64,000 nt of DNA from Amylibacter sp. (GCA_021775355.1 JAJFHZ010000026.1:1-64000); one strand, 5' to 3'; counted from the first letter of the stretch, positions 27,586-37,552 are shown. Numbers and translations: made by a program. The notes: generated by a model from the sequence alone, not told the origin.

Positions 27586-28210
27586 GCTGTATATTCCAAA
27601 GCTTAAGTATTGTTCCCGAAGAATCAGAAAGGCTTTCAGTCATCTCAAACTGAAAATACCATGATTCATGGGCTTTTTCCACTTCAGTAGCACAACCTTG
27701 GCCCTTCAAAAACAGACAATAAGCATTTTTTGACAAAAAACTTAATGAAAGCCCCAAAAGCATATCCACCGAGGCTAATGCTCTGGCCGAAACCACGTCT
27801 GCTGCAATTTCACCTACATCTTCAATCCGTGCCGTGTGTACTACCGTGTTTAATGATGTTTCACGTGAAACATTTCTAAGAAATGCACACTTTCGTGCAT
27901 CGCTCTCAATCAGATGAAACACTACGTCCGGCGCATCTGTTTTAGCAAGAATTGCCAGCACAAGTCCCGGAAAGCCACCACCAGACCCTAAATCCACCCA
28001 TGTTTTTATGGCCTTGGGTCTAAACTGCCAAACCTGTGCTGAATCTAGAATGTGGCGAAGCCAAACATCATCAATTGTTGCCTTTCCTACCAAATTGATT
28101 GCTTTATTCCATTTTTTCAAAAGACACACCAAAATCTCTAAGTCATCGATTGTTTCACGTGAAACATTTAATTGCTTTGAAAGTATGGCTTTTACATGGG
28201 ATTCGGACAT
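27578..28210 (-). CDS. rsmG: 16S rRNA (guanine-N7) methyltransferase RsmG (GidB)
   Basis: RsmG methylates G527 of 16S rRNA. The 210 residues contain the SAM-binding motif TWVDLGSGGGFPGLVLAIL and the LIESDARKCAFLRN block. Two parS sites are embedded in the gene, and each is read in frame as the peptide NVSRET (residues about 15-20 and about 113-118), so the DNA element constrains the protein sequence. The ATG overlaps the mnmG stop by one base (TAATG), as usual in parAB-rsmG-mnmG clusters. Confidence 0.96.
   Translation of the reverse strand: MSESHVKAILSKQLNVSRETIDDLEILVCLLKKWNKAINLVGKATIDDVWLRHILDSAQVWQFRPKAIKTWVDLGSGGGFPGLVLAILAKTDAPDVVFHLIESDARKCAFLRNVSRETSLNTVVHTARIEDVGEIAADVVSARALASVDMLLGLSLSFLSKNAYCLFLKGQGCATEVEKAHESWYFQFEMTESLSDSSGTILKLWNIQRA
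27857..27872. promoter_or_regulatory. parS site 1 (within rsmG)
   Basis: TGTTTCACGTGAAACA, a perfect 16-base palindrome identical to the bacterial parS consensus recognised by ParB. It lies in the middle of rsmG. Confidence 0.95.
28152..28167. promoter_or_regulatory. parS site 2 (5' end of rsmG)
   Basis: A second perfect copy of the same 16-base palindrome, 43-58 bases into rsmG and 295 bases from site 1. Confidence 0.95.
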
Positions 28211-30072
28211 TATGCGCGTTTTGCCATCTGATACACCCGAATTTTCCCAAGCAATAGGGTCAGGGCAGAGGGGGTCATACCGTCAATACGCCCGGCCTGC
28301 GCAAGGCTTGCGGGCCTGGCCTTGGTCAGCTTTTGCTGTAGTTCATTTGAAAGCCCGGGAATGCCCACATAAGAAAACCCATCCGGAATACGCAGATTCT
28401 CATCCCGCCGCATTGCCTCAATATCTGACTTTTGACGATCTATAAATTTGGCATAAAGTGCATCACGCTCTACCTGTTCTGAAATATCATTTTCTAACTC
28501 ATTGATTTCTGGCCAAATATTGGAAAGTTTTGCTAAATTTATATCCCTAAAAGCCAAAAGATCGATCACGTTTCTGCGCACACCATCCTGATTAATCTTG
28601 ATACCATGCTTACCTGCCCCGCTTGGCGTCAGGGACTTGCCTGACAGCATCGCCCTTGCCCCATCAAGGCGGTCCATTTTATTTAAAAATGCCTTCGCTC
28701 GCGCCTCTCTAACCAAACCGAACCTAATACCCTTAGGCGTTAATCTTTGATCGGCATTATCTGCCCGCAAAGAAAGGCGATATTCAGCACGTGATGTGAA
28801 CATACGATACGGCTCTGACACGCCTCGTGTTGTCAGGTCATCTATCATAACGCCAATATAGGCTTCCGCTCTGTCAAAATGTACAGGATCACGACCAAGT
28901 GCCCGACAGGCCGCGTTTAAGCCCGCAACCAAACCTTGCGCTGCGGCCTCTTCATATCCCGTAGTGCCGTTAATTTGCCCCGCTAGGTATAACCCATTGA
29001 TATTCTTCAATTCCAATGTGGTCTTTAATGCCCTTGGGTCAATATAGTCATATTCTATCGCATACCCAGGTTGAAGAATTTTAACATCTTCAAGTCCAAC
29101 AATTGAAGAAACATATGCCTCTTGCACATCAATGGGCAGAGATGTCGAAATGCCATTTGGGTAAATCGTATGATCCTTCAGGCCTTCCGGTTCTAAAAAA
29201 ATCTGGTGTGAGGATTTGTCTGCAAAACGCACTACTTTATCTTCGATAGAGGGGCAATAACGTGGCCCAACACCATCAATCTGCCCCCCATACATCGCAG
29301 AGCGTGATAGGTTTTCGGTTATAATTTCATGGGTTTTTTCGTTTGTGTGGGTTATCCCACAGGAAACCTGACGCGCAAAGGCCGTTTTATGCAGAAATGA
29401 AAATAGTGCGGGGGTTTCATCGGCGGGCTGGCTATCAAGCATTTCCCAATTAATCGTCCTGCCATCAAGGCGCGGCGGCGTTCCTGTCTTAAGGCGCCCC
29501 ATAGGTAGGCCAAAATCATCCAAACGCTCCGCCAGTGGAATTGCTGCACTGTCGCCCATACGGCCGCCGGAGCGTTGCTCATCCCCAATATGAATAATTC
29601 CGCGCAAAAATGTCCCGGTTGTCAGTATAACGGCTGCAGCAGTCACCCTAGATCCATCAGCAAGTATAACCCCAGTAACTCTATCGCCATCTTGCATAAA
29701 GTCGGCAACCTCCGCTTCGATCACATCAAGGCCGTCTTTGCCGATAAATTCTTTTTGCATCGCAGCGCGGTACAATGCCCGATCCGCCTGCGTTCTGGGG
29801 CCCTGAACAGCCGGCCCCTTGCGCCTGTTAAGCAAGCGAAACTGGATACCTGCCTTATCGGCCACACACCCCATAACGCCGTCAAGCGCATCGATTTCGC
29901 GCACCAAATGCCCCTTGCCCAAACCGCCAATGGCAGGATTACAGGACATCTCGCCGATCTTGGAAAAACTGTGTGTAATTAAAGCCGTAGACGCGCCTGC
30001 GCGCCAAGCGGCCTGAGCAGCCTCAGTGCCCGCATGGCCGCCCCCAATAACAATGACATCAAAATGTTTCAC
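28210..30072 (-). CDS. mnmG: tRNA uridine 5-carboxymethylaminomethyl modification enzyme MnmG (GidA)
   Basis: MnmG, with MnmE, modifies the wobble uridine of several tRNAs using FAD. The N-terminal dinucleotide fold [14 protein letters not shown], then [24 protein letters not shown], and the C-terminal helical MnmE-binding domain are all present; about 620 residues matches the family. I choose GTG at 30070-30072 because AGGA lies nine bases upstream; a TTG at 30081 gives an N-terminus FHVKHFDV aligning well with E. coli FYPDPFDV. Both starts fall within or at the edge of parS site 3. The open frame's ATG at 30135 lies inside mnmE and is unlikely. Confidence 0.95.
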   Translation of the reverse strand: MKHFDVIVIGGGHAGTEAAQAAWRAGASTALITHSFSKIGEMSCNPAIGGLGKGHLVREIDALDGVMGCVADKAGIQFRLLNRRKGPAVQGPRTQADRALYRAAMQKEFIGKDGLDVIEAEVADFMQDGDRVTGVILADGSRVTAAAVILTTGTFLRGIIHIGDEQRSGGRMGDSAAIPLAERLDDFGLPMGRLKTGTPPRLDGRTINWEMLDSQPADETPALFSFLHKTAFARQVSCGITHTNEKTHEIITENLSRSAMYGGQIDGVGPRYCPSIEDKVVRFADKSSHQIFLEPEGLKDHTIYPNGISTSLPIDVQEAYVSSIVGLEDVKILQPGYAIEYDYIDPRALKTTLELKNINGLYLAGQINGTTGYEEAAAQGLVAGLNAACRALGRDPVHFDRAEAYIGVMIDDLTTRGVSEPYRMFTSRAEYRLSLRADNADQRLTPKGIRFGLVREARAKAFLNKMDRLDGARAMLSGKSLTPSGAGKHGIKINQDGVRRNVIDLLAFRDINLAKLSNIWPEINELENDISEQVERDALYAKFIDRQKSDIEAMRRDENLRIPDGFSYVGIPGLSNELQQKLTKARPASLAQAGRIDGMTPSALTLLLGKIRVYQMAKRA

Positions 30073-30080
30073 GTGAAACA
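30065..30080. promoter_or_regulatory. parS site 3 (start of mnmG)
   Basis: A third perfect copy, overlapping the likely start codon of mnmG and lying 18-33 bases beyond the mnmE stop. It is about 1.9 kb from site 2 and about 3.2 kb from the oriC candidate. Confidence 0.95.
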
Positions 30081-30097
30081 ATCCTATTTTAAGTCGC

Positions 30098-31396
30098 CTA
30101 CTTTCCCAAACAAAAGCTGGAAAAAATCTCATCAAGAATATGTTCTACATCAACGCGCCCAATAAGGGAATTCAAAGCATTGATACCATAGTGTATTTCT
30201 ACCGCAGCCACTTCAGAAAATTCATAACTATTTGATATTATTATATTTCCTTCGGTAATATGGCTGATTGCATTATTCAGTGCAATGCGGTGCCTTTCGC
30301 GTGATGCCACCATTGCCGTTGATGACTTCCGCTGCAAAACAGTAGAAATTGAAGAAACCAAATCATCAATTCCGGCACCGGTAAGAGACGAAATATTCAA
30401 TCCTTCCCGCATTCCGTGTGTGTCAGATTTAGACCACACCTGAATATCATCGTCTTTTGGGCTTAAACCAAATATCGAAGCGCCATCAGCATCATTTAAG
30501 AACACGCGAATATCTGCGCGTTTTGCCCGCTCAATCGCACGGCTTACACCAATACCTTCGATCACGTCATTGGTTTCCCGCAAGCCAGCCGTATCCAACA
30601 GCGTCACGGGCAGGCCACCAATATCCATACGCACTTCTATCACATCCCGGGTTGTACCTGCGATTTCAGACGTGATCGCAGCATCACGCCCCGCAAGCGT
30701 GTTCAGCAATGTCGACTTACCTGCGTTCGGCGGGCCAACGATTGCAACCTCAAATCCCTCCCGAATGCGCTCAGCGGCAAAGCTGCCGTTAACCTGTTGT
30801 TGAAGATCGTCCAGAACGCCATTTAAAAGCTCTGTGACCTCGGGCGTCACGTCCTGAGGTATATCTTCGTCCGCGAAATCTATGGTAGCCTCTATAAGGG
30901 CCACAGCGCGTATCAGATCACGGCGCCAATCTTCTACCTTATTGGATAGCGCGCCCTGCATCACCAGTAGCGCTTGCTTTTGTTGCGCTTCCGTTTCCGA
31001 CTCAATTAGGTCACCAAGACCTTCGACTTGTGCCAGATCAAGCCGGCCATTCATCAAGGCGCGCCTAGTGAATTCACCGGCTTCGGCAAGACGACAATCT
31101 TTAATCCCTGATAGAGTGGTTAGAACCGACGAAACAACAGCGATACTGCCGTGGCACTGCAGCTCTATAACATCTTCACCTGTAAAGCTTGAGGGGCCTT
31201 GGAAGCCCAACACCAAAGCTTCATCGATTATTTCATCTTTTGCATTTTTTAGTTTGCGCAGAATGGGCTTGCGGGCAACAATTTTAGATCCAGAAATTTT
31301 TTGTGCCGCTTCAAAAGCTGCAGGGCCAGAGATCCGAATAACGGAAACACCCGCACGACCTTTAGCTGAAGCCAGCGCGAAAATAGTATCAGACAT
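30098..31396 (-). CDS. mnmE: tRNA modification GTPase MnmE (TrmE)
   Basis: MnmE is the GTPase partner of MnmG in wobble-uridine modification. The 432 residues have the N-terminal tetrahydrofolate-binding domain ([19 protein letters not shown]), a central G domain inserted in a helical domain ([24 protein letters not shown]) and the C-terminal CLGK, the conserved CxGK tail with the essential cysteine. Slightly shorter than E. coli MnmE (454). It is separated from rho by 26 bases and from mnmG by parS site 3. Confidence 0.96.
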   Translation of the reverse strand: MSDTIFALASAKGRAGVSVIRISGPAAFEAAQKISGSKIVARKPILRKLKNAKDEIIDEALVLGFQGPSSFTGEDVIELQCHGSIAVVSSVLTTLSGIKDCRLAEAGEFTRRALMNGRLDLAQVEGLGDLIESETEAQQKQALLVMQGALSNKVEDWRRDLIRAVALIEATIDFADEDIPQDVTPEVTELLNGVLDDLQQQVNGSFAAERIREGFEVAIVGPPNAGKSTLLNTLAGRDAAITSEIAGTTRDVIEVRMDIGGLPVTLLDTAGLRETNDVIEGIGVSRAIERAKRADIRVFLNDADGASIFGLSPKDDDIQVWSKSDTHGMREGLNISSLTGAGIDDLVSSISTVLQRKSSTAMVASRERHRIALNNAISHITEGNIIISNSYEFSEVAAVEIHYGINALNSLIGRVDVEHILDEIFSSFCLGK

Positions 31397-31422
31397 ATTA
31401 TAACCCTTTGTTTTTAAAGGAT

Positions 31423-32694
31423 TTAGGTGTTCATCGAGTCGAAGAATTCAGAATTTGATTTAGTCTGCTTTAATTTACCAAGCAGGAATTCAACCGCATC
31501 AATCGTACCCATTGGATTTAGAATGCGGCGCAGAATAAAGGTTTTCGCCAGATCAGTAGGATCAACCAATAGTTCTTCTTTGCGGGTTCCGGATTTCATA
31601 ATATCAATAGCCGGGAACACGCGTTTGTCAGCAATTTTGCGATCAAGAACAATTTCAGAGTTACCCGTACCTTTAAATTCTTCAAAGATGACTTCATCCA
31701 TACGTGAACCCGTATCAATCAGTGCAGTTGCTATTATCGTCAAAGAGCCGCCTTCTTCGATATTACGCGCAGCACCAAAGAAACGTTTCGGGCGTTGCAG
31801 GGCATTCGCATCAACACCACCTGTCAGAACCTTACCAGAGGATGGTACGACAGTATTAAAGGCACGACCAAGACGCGTGATACTATCCAAAAGAATCACA
31901 ACATCGCGCTTATGTTCAACCAGACGTTTCGCTTTTTCGATCACCATTTCGGATACCGCTACGTGGCGCGATGCAGGTTCGTCAAAGGTAGAAGACACAA
32001 CCTCACCCTTAACGGAACGTTTCATGTCGGTAACTTCTTCTGGACGCTCATCAATTAGCAGGACAATCAAATAACATTCCGGATGATTCTTTTCGATGGA
32101 ATGAGCAATATTTTGCAAGATAACCGTTTTACCGGTTCTTGGTGGGGCAACGATCAGAGAACGTTGGCCTTTACCAATAGGGGCAACCAGATCAATTACA
32201 CGAGACGATTTATCTTTTATTGTTGGATCTTCGATTTCCATAGTCATCCGCTCATCAGGATAAAGTGGTGTCAGATCATCAAAATGGACTTTATGTTTCG
32301 CGTTCTCAGGATCACTGAAATTGATTGAAATTGGTTTTGTTAAACCAAAATAACGTTCGCCTTCATTTGGTGCCTTGATCACACCCTCAACCGTATCACC
32401 AGTTCGAAGTGAATATTTCCGCATCTGTGCCGGGCTGACATAAATATCTTCGGGACCAGGTAAATAATTTGATTCGGGCGAACGTAAAAACCCAAAACCA
32501 TCCTGAAGCACCTCTAAAACACCATCCCCAACAATCTGAGCCCCATCTTCAGCCATTGCATTTAGAATGGCGAACATCATTTCGCCTTTGCGCATAGAAG
32601 ATGCGTTTTCAATTTCCAGCTCTTCTGCGACTTTTAACAAATCGGCAGGGGCCTTGGTTTTAAGTTCATAAAGACTGATTGTTTCTTGTGACAT
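31423..32694 (-). CDS. rho: Transcription termination factor Rho
   Basis: Rho is the hexameric RNA helicase that ends transcription of untranslated RNA. The 423 residues from ATG 32694 begin [20 protein letters not shown], contain the RNA-binding cold-shock-like domain ([20 protein letters not shown]), Walker A PPRTGKTV, the Q-loop and R-loop region, and [11 protein letters not shown]. The open frame extends 23 codons further but that sequence is not family-like. Rho beside the mnmE/hemJ genes next to the origin is typical of the group. Confidence 0.96.
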   Translation of the reverse strand: MSQETISLYELKTKAPADLLKVAEELEIENASSMRKGEMMFAILNAMAEDGAQIVGDGVLEVLQDGFGFLRSPESNYLPGPEDIYVSPAQMRKYSLRTGDTVEGVIKAPNEGERYFGLTKPISINFSDPENAKHKVHFDDLTPLYPDERMTMEIEDPTIKDKSSRVIDLVAPIGKGQRSLIVAPPRTGKTVILQNIAHSIEKNHPECYLIVLLIDERPEEVTDMKRSVKGEVVSSTFDEPASRHVAVSEMVIEKAKRLVEHKRDVVILLDSITRLGRAFNTVVPSSGKVLTGGVDANALQRPKRFFGAARNIEEGGSLTIIATALIDTGSRMDEVIFEEFKGTGNSEIVLDRKIADKRVFPAIDIMKSGTRKEELLVDPTDLAKTFILRRILNPMGTIDAVEFLLGKLKQTKSNSEFFDSMNT

Positions 32695-32807
32695 GACGGA
32701 CTTCTTACGTAGATTACGTTTATTTAAATTTGGAAATAGCTTTTCAACGGTGGGGGACACCAAGCTTTTGCGGGTTGTAGACTAAAGTGCATACCTAAGT
32801 CAAACCG

Positions 32808-33260
32808 TTAGAAAGGCCTCGCAATAACCATCACAACAATCACAATCATCAGCACTGTCGGGATTTCATTCGCAAGTCTGTAGCCTTTACCGGAAAGCCG
32901 TGGTTTACCTAAAGCCAGAAGTTTTCGTTCCTTGGAAAGCCAGCCATGAAATGCAGACATTAAAATAACCATTGCCGCTTTTACCCATGGCCACCCGTCT
33001 GCCCAATCTATAATTCCCGGTGTGAAAACCAACAAAAGTCCGCAAATCCAGGTTACAATCATTGCAGGATTTATAATGCGTTTGATTAAAAGAAATTCCC
33101 ACCGTTCCAATGTAACTTTTGGATCAAAGGCTTTTGGATCAGTTTCAACATGATAGACAAACAATCGGGGTAGATAGAGCATTCCGGCCATCCATGAAAT
33201 CACTGCAATCACGTGAAGTGATTTAATCAATGGGTAAAATGTACTTAAGAGATCTGTCAT
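32808..33260 (-). CDS. hemJ: Protoporphyrinogen oxidase HemJ
   Basis: HemJ oxidises protoporphyrinogen IX to protoporphyrin IX, the penultimate heme step, in organisms lacking HemG/HemY. The 150-residue membrane protein has four predicted helices with the conserved SLHVIAVISWMAGMLYLPRLF at residues 14-34, including the functionally important histidine, and EWRFLLIKRI-like EFLLIKRIINPAM. hemE, often next to hemJ at the origin of related bacteria, is not here; the oriC candidate follows directly. Confidence 0.92.
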   Translation of the reverse strand: MTDLLSTFYPLIKSLHVIAVISWMAGMLYLPRLFVYHVETDPKAFDPKVTLERWEFLLIKRIINPAMIVTWICGLLLVFTPGIIDWADGWPWVKAAMVILMSAFHGWLSKERKLLALGKPRLSGKGYRLANEIPTVLMIVIVVMVIARPF

Positions 33261-33674
33261 AAAATTATCCGTTTTAAGGAACTATATAATAAATATATAA
33301 AGTAGAAAGTATGTTGTTTGTATTAGGTACAGTGAGTCATAGGGATTATATTTTAATACACAGAATAAACAGGGTGATTTTAATTGGAAAAAGAAGTTAA
33401 GAATTGAAAATAACACTATTTATTAATTTATAATCAAATAGTTATAAAATATAATATGTGCACAAAATTGTTAATAATAATTCTATACACAGTATTCATA
33501 TTACATTTTTAAACTTATACGCTGTGCATAAAATTTTATGTAGCGGGGGTAGTTATTAAAGATTATCACCAATCCACAAATATACCGAATTTTGTTAATT
33601 TTTCGTTTATATTTATGTACAAGTTATTAACAGCCTTTAAGGTTCTTTCCACACAGCCAATCAAAGGATATTTT
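33261..33674. other. oriC: Candidate chromosomal replication origin (oriC)
   Basis: A very AT-rich 414-base gap between divergent hemJ and maf. It contains one perfect DnaA box on the minus strand (TTATGCACA at 33531-33523) and three one-mismatch boxes: TAATACACA (33354-33362), TTGTGCACA on the minus strand (33465-33457) and CTATACACA (33483-33491). Long AT stretches such as 33405-33460 could serve as the unwinding region. Genes on both sides point away from it, and parABS with three parS sites lies 3-6 kb to the left. dnaA is not adjacent, as expected in this order. Confidence 0.75.
33523..33531 (-). promoter_or_regulatory. DnaA box (perfect TTATNCACA match)
   Basis: TTATGCACA on the minus strand, the best DnaA-binding match in the hemJ-maf gap. 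Confidence 0.65.
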
Positions 33675-34271
33675 GTGACCTCTGTTATTTTAGCATCAGG
33701 ATCTGAAATTCGTGCAACGCTTTTACGCGGCGCAGGTGTAGTATTTGATATTGAGGTCGCCAAGATTGATGAGGTCGCAATTATTGCCTCTTTAAAGGCT
33801 GAAAAAGTAAAACCACATGAAATAGCTGATACGCTAGCTGAATATAAAGCACAGCGCATTGCGGCTAGGCATGACGATAAACTGGTGATCGGATGTGATC
33901 AGATTTTAGTTTGTGACAACCAAATCTATGAAAAAGTTGCATCGGTAGGTGATGCCTGTAAAAAGTTAAAGACATTGCGGGGTAGGCCGCACCAATTAAT
34001 ATCGTCAGTAGTTGTTTTTGAAAATGGCAGACCTGTTTGGCGCCATATCGGGCGAGCGCAATTGATTATGCGGGACTTTTCGGATGCTTTTTTAGATGAT
34101 TACCTTGAACAACAGGGTGACAGTATTTTAAGCTCAGTGGGTTGTTATAAGCTTGAAGGGGCAGGGGCGCAGTTGTTTAGCCATATTCAAGGTGATTATT
34201 TCACAATTCTTGGATTACCCTTACTGGAAGTGTTGGGATTTTTACGCACGCGCGGGGTTTTAATAGATTGA
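33675..34271 (+). CDS. maf: Maf-like nucleotide pyrophosphatase
   Basis: Maf-family enzymes hydrolyse dTTP, UTP or modified nucleotides to monophosphates. The 198-residue reading starts at GTG 33675 after AAAGGA, giving MTSVILASGSEIRATLLRGAG, the family's substrate loop; the open frame continues 20 codons upstream into the origin region. Other family blocks are IDEVAI, IGCDQILVCDNQIYEK, and GDYFTILGLPLLEVLGFLR. Its stop overlaps the aroE ATG by one base. Confidence 0.92.
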   Translation: MTSVILASGSEIRATLLRGAGVVFDIEVAKIDEVAIIASLKAEKVKPHEIADTLAEYKAQRIAARHDDKLVIGCDQILVCDNQIYEKVASVGDACKKLKTLRGRPHQLISSVVVFENGRPVWRHIGRAQLIMRDFSDAFLDDYLEQQGDSILSSVGCYKLEGAGAQLFSHIQGDYFTILGLPLLEVLGFLRTRGVLID

Positions 34272-35101
34272 TGAATGATAAATTTAAAAAGGCAGCTGTT
34301 ATTGGTTGGCCGATTAAACAAAGTAAATCCCCGCTGATACATGGATACTGGATTGATCTGTATGGAATTAACGGTAGCTATGAGCCAATTGCACTTAGCC
34401 CAGATGATTTTAAATCGGGTATTTTCGAATTGATGACGCAGGGATATCAGGGCTGTAATGTGACTATTCCGCATAAAGAGGCAGCACTGAATATAGCTAA
34501 CAGTATTTCGGAGCGGGCAAAGGCGATTGGGGCGGCTAATACGTTGGTGTTTAAGGATGGGCAAATTTTCGCGGATAATACGGATGGTATTGGATTTATA
34601 AATAATCTTAAACAAGGCGCGCCAAATTGGAATGCAAAATCCGGCGCTGCCCTTGTTTTGGGCGCAGGCGGTGCTGCGCGGGCAATTATTTATGCGCTTT
34701 TACAGGAAGGTGCGCCAAAGGTTATTGTCGCTAATCGGACATTTGAAAAAGCCAAACAGCTTGCAGAGTTTTTCGGGGGTAAAGTAACTGCGATTTCTAT
34801 GAATAAAATTCCAGATATTTTTAGGAATACACAAACGTTAGTAAACACAACCTCACTTGGGATGATCGGACAACCGGCATTTGTAGTTGATCTTGCAACT
34901 CTTCCAAAAACGGCGCTGGTAACGGATATCGTATATAATCCATTGATAACACCTATGTTGAAACAAGCGCAGGGTCTTGGGTTAAACACGGTTGACGGGT
35001 TGGGTATGCTGCTGCACCAAGCGGTTCCGGGTTTCGAAGCATGGTTCGGTGTGCGCCCGAAAGTGGATGTAGCATTGCGCCAGATTGTGCTGGCTGGATA
35101 A
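34271..35101 (+). CDS. aroE: Shikimate dehydrogenase AroE
   Basis: AroE reduces 3-dehydroshikimate to shikimate with NADPH in aromatic amino acid synthesis. The 276 residues start at ATG 34271 and show GWPIKQSKSPLIHGYW, NVTIPHKEAAL with the catalytic lysine K69, DNTDGIGF, and the NADP fold VLGAGGAARAIIYAL. A one-base TGATG overlap with maf and a one-base TAATG overlap with coaE indicate translational coupling. Confidence 0.96.
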   Translation: MNDKFKKAAVIGWPIKQSKSPLIHGYWIDLYGINGSYEPIALSPDDFKSGIFELMTQGYQGCNVTIPHKEAALNIANSISERAKAIGAANTLVFKDGQIFADNTDGIGFINNLKQGAPNWNAKSGAALVLGAGGAARAIIYALLQEGAPKVIVANRTFEKAKQLAEFFGGKVTAISMNKIPDIFRNTQTLVNTTSLGMIGQPAFVVDLATLPKTALVTDIVYNPLITPMLKQAQGLGLNTVDGLGMLLHQAVPGFEAWFGVRPKVDVALRQIVLAG

Positions 35102-35709
35102 TGGGCGGTCTTTATGTTCTTGGTCTGACAGGGTCAATCGGGATGGGGAAATCCACTACGGCGGATATGTTCCGTGATGCGGGCATAGCGGTTTGGGATG
35201 CGGATGCCGCAGTGCATGAACTATACACAAGCCATATTGAAACAATTGAACAAATTGCAGAAATTGCACCGATTGCAGTGGGGCCGGACGGCGTAAGCCG
35301 TGATATACTGCGCGATCTGCTGCAGGCCGACAAAAACCTGTTTTCAAAGCTGGAAAATATAGTCCACCCTGCCATTCGAATGCACCGCGATGCATTTTTA
35401 GAACGGTGTCGAGAAATGGATTTGAAACTGGCGGTTGTTGATATTCCGCTATTGTATGAGACAGGTGCAGAGGGTTGGTTAGACGGTGTTCTGGTGGTTT
35501 CAATAGATGCCGAAACACAACGCACACGCGTAATGGGGCGCAAGGGAATGACAGAAGAAACCTTTAATATGATCTTGGGGAAACAAATGCCTGATGTTGA
35601 AAAACGCATACGTGCTGATTTTATCATCGAGACAAAATCGCTGGATCATGTGCGTACAGAGGTGCATAGTTTAATTGAAAAATTAGCGGGCAAAAAACCA
35701 AATGCGTGA
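35101..35709 (+). CDS. coaE: Dephospho-CoA kinase CoaE
   Basis: CoaE phosphorylates dephospho-CoA, the last step of coenzyme A synthesis. The 202 residues begin MGGLYVLGLTGSIGMGKSTT at ATG 35101, where GSIGMGKST is the P-loop; DADAAVHELY and VVDIPLLYETGAE are the other conserved segments. It overlaps the aroE stop by one base and the dnaQ start by eight. Confidence 0.95.
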   Translation: MGGLYVLGLTGSIGMGKSTTADMFRDAGIAVWDADAAVHELYTSHIETIEQIAEIAPIAVGPDGVSRDILRDLLQADKNLFSKLENIVHPAIRMHRDAFLERCREMDLKLAVVDIPLLYETGAEGWLDGVLVVSIDAETQRTRVMGRKGMTEETFNMILGKQMPDVEKRIRADFIIETKSLDHVRTEVHSLIEKLAGKKPNA

Positions 35710-36403
35710 AGTCGTCTGGGATACGGAAACAACAGGGTTTGATCCTGAAAGCGGCGATCGTTTGGTTGAAATTGGCGCTGTAGAATTGTTTAACCATATG
35801 CCAACAGGAAAAGTGTATCACCAATATATCAACCCCGAGCGGTCTATGCCGCAAGAGGCGTTTGCGGTTCATGGGTTGGGGGATGAATTTTTGGTGGATA
35901 AGCCGGTTTTTAAAATGATCGCGCAGGATTTTCTGGATTTTATCGGTGATGCGAAAATCGTCGCACATAACGCCAAGTTTGATATGCGGTTTATAAATGC
36001 GGAACTGAAATGGGTTGGGAAAAACCCGATTCCAATGACGCAATCTGTTGATACATTGGAAATTGCACGCAAGAAGTTTCCGGGCGCACAGAATTCTTTG
36101 GATGCATTATGCCGTCGTTTTGGCGTTGATAACGCTGCCCGCGAAAAACACGGTGCGTTGTTGGACAGCGAAATCCTTGCGGAAGTTTATCTGGAACTTA
36201 TTGGCGGCCGCCAGCCCGATTTTACCCTAAGTGTTGTTACCAGCAAAGATACCGCATTGCGCGGGCAATCTTTAAACGAATCCAAAAATGCATCACGGGC
36301 GGTGCCATTGAAAACAAAACTAACGGAAGAAGAAGCCAAAGCGCACCAAGCGTTTATTGAACAGCTCGGGCCTGATGCGCTTTGGAAAACTGAAATCAGT
36401 TAG
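35702..36403 (+). CDS. dnaQ: DNA polymerase III epsilon subunit DnaQ
   Basis: DnaQ is the 3'-5' proofreading exonuclease of the replicative polymerase. The 233 residues hold the DEDDh motifs: VWDTETTGFDP (Exo I), VAHNAKFDMRFINAEL (Exo II), and KHGALLDSEILAEVYLEL (Exo III with the histidine). A C-terminal tail for binding the alpha subunit follows. ATG 35702 lies in the end of coaE. The last eight bases overlap secB on the opposite strand. Confidence 0.96.
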   Translation: MREVVWDTETTGFDPESGDRLVEIGAVELFNHMPTGKVYHQYINPERSMPQEAFAVHGLGDEFLVDKPVFKMIAQDFLDFIGDAKIVAHNAKFDMRFINAELKWVGKNPIPMTQSVDTLEIARKKFPGAQNSLDALCRRFGVDNAAREKHGALLDSEILAEVYLELIGGRQPDFTLSVVTSKDTALRGQSLNESKNASRAVPLKTKLTEEEAKAHQAFIEQLGPDALWKTEIS

Positions 36404-36881
36404 CTTTTTGCTTTTCAGCGGTCAGTCTTGCCAGTTCTTGACGATAAAGCTGAACGAAATCTATGTTGTCTACGTTCAAGGGTGGAAAGCCGCCATCGGC
36501 AGTCACATCACGCACGATGCGGCGCACGAACGGGAACAGCATGCGCGGACATTCGATCATTAAAAACGGGTGTAATTGATCTTCGGGCACATTTTCAATG
36601 TGAAATAGGCCAGCGTAGTCAATTTCCATCAAGAAAATTGTTTCTTCTTCTGCGGTTGCAGAAATTGTTAGCTTCTGGATAACCTCATATTGGCCTTCCT
36701 GACCCTTACGGGCATCCAGATTTACCTGAACGCTAATGTCTGGCTGAACCTGTTTTCCACTGTTTTTTTGTGCTGCAACATTTTCAAACGATAAATCTCG
36801 AATGTATTGATTGATTATTTGCATGCGTGGCGCTGTGGGCGTTACCTGTTCTTCCGCCGGGTCTTCTTTTTTTTCAGCCAT
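36396..36881 (-). CDS. secB: Protein-export chaperone SecB
   Basis: SecB keeps precursor proteins unfolded and hands them to SecA; secA is also in this window (58868-61657). The 161 residues start at ATG 36881 after GGAG: MAEKKEDPAEEQ, then QIINQYIRDLSFENVAA, VNLDARKGQEGQYEV, and CPRMLFPFVRRIVRDVTADGG, all family hallmarks. The open frame extends upstream without family-like sequence. It lies 71 bases downstream of fxsA. Confidence 0.96.
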   Translation of the reverse strand: MAEKKEDPAEEQVTPTAPRMQIINQYIRDLSFENVAAQKNSGKQVQPDISVQVNLDARKGQEGQYEVIQKLTISATAEEETIFLMEIDYAGLFHIENVPEDQLHPFLMIECPRMLFPFVRRIVRDVTADGGFPPLNVDNIDFVQLYRQELARLTAEKQKAN

Positions 36882-36952
36882 TCTAGTCTCCGTAAAGAAT
36901 TTTGCACTTCCTAGCAGGTATAATAAGGTCCTACAACGCGTTTTAAATATAC

Positions 36953-37435
36953 CTAGTGTTTTGTCCAACCGGAATCGCCTGAGCTATCCGGGTCGTCGTC
37001 GTCGACTACGGAAAATTCTCCGTCCAAAACTGTGCTATTGTCCGGCTGTTGGCTTTGGCTTGTCTGGCCCGTAACGATAAAACCACTTCCAAATACTTTG
37101 GCAGCACCCCATTTGATTAATGCTGCACGTATCGGTGGGAAAAGCAAAAGGAACCCGATACCGTCTGTAAAAAATCCGGGCGTAAGCAACAATACCCCTG
37201 AAACAAGAATCAAAGCGCCATGTACTATTGGGTCAACAGGGCTTTCACCGGTTTGCAGGCTAGATTGCAGGCGCGCCATGGTTGAAATGCCCTGATTGCG
37301 CAACATGGTGGTGCCGATAATTGCAGTAAGAATAACAATAGTCAGGGTAGGCCATAGGCCAATTACCCCGCCAACCTGTATAAACAGGCCAATTTCGATA
37401 ATTGGGATCAATATAAACAGGATAAGTAGCGGCAT
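36953..37435 (-). CDS. fxsA: FxsA-family inner-membrane protein
   Basis: FxsA is a small membrane protein; in E. coli its overproduction relieves F-plasmid exclusion of phage T7, but its normal role is unclear. The 160 residues from ATG 37435 have an N-terminal hydrophobic region (MPLLILFILIPIIEIGLFI), a second pair of helices with GALILVSGVLLLTPGFFTD, the conserved LLTPGF motif, then LLLFPPIRAAL and an acidic cytoplasmic tail. It sits upstream of secB and divergent from the Tim44-like gene. Confidence 0.92.
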   Translation of the reverse strand: MPLLILFILIPIIEIGLFIQVGGVIGLWPTLTIVILTAIIGTTMLRNQGISTMARLQSSLQTGESPVDPIVHGALILVSGVLLLTPGFFTDGIGFLLLFPPIRAALIKWGAAKVFGSGFIVTGQTSQSQQPDNSTVLDGEFSVVDDDDPDSSGDSGWTKH

Positions 37436-37552
37436 AGCTTTCCTTTCTTGCATCTCACATATAGTTAGTGGACTTGATGGAGCCAAGACCATAAATATGT
37501 CTATGATAAAAGATCTCTAGTGGTCTACACGAAATTTTGAAAGGGCACTCAC

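Noticed and set aside
33601..33645. CtrA-type TTAA-N7-TTAA site in the oriC candidate
   Set aside because: The nearest arrangement, TTAA near 33627 and TTAA near 33637, has a six-base spacer, so it does not match.
33615..33674. Upstream extension of maf into the origin region
   Set aside because: The first 20 codons are not Maf-like; GTG 33675 has an AAAGGA site and gives the normal N-terminus.
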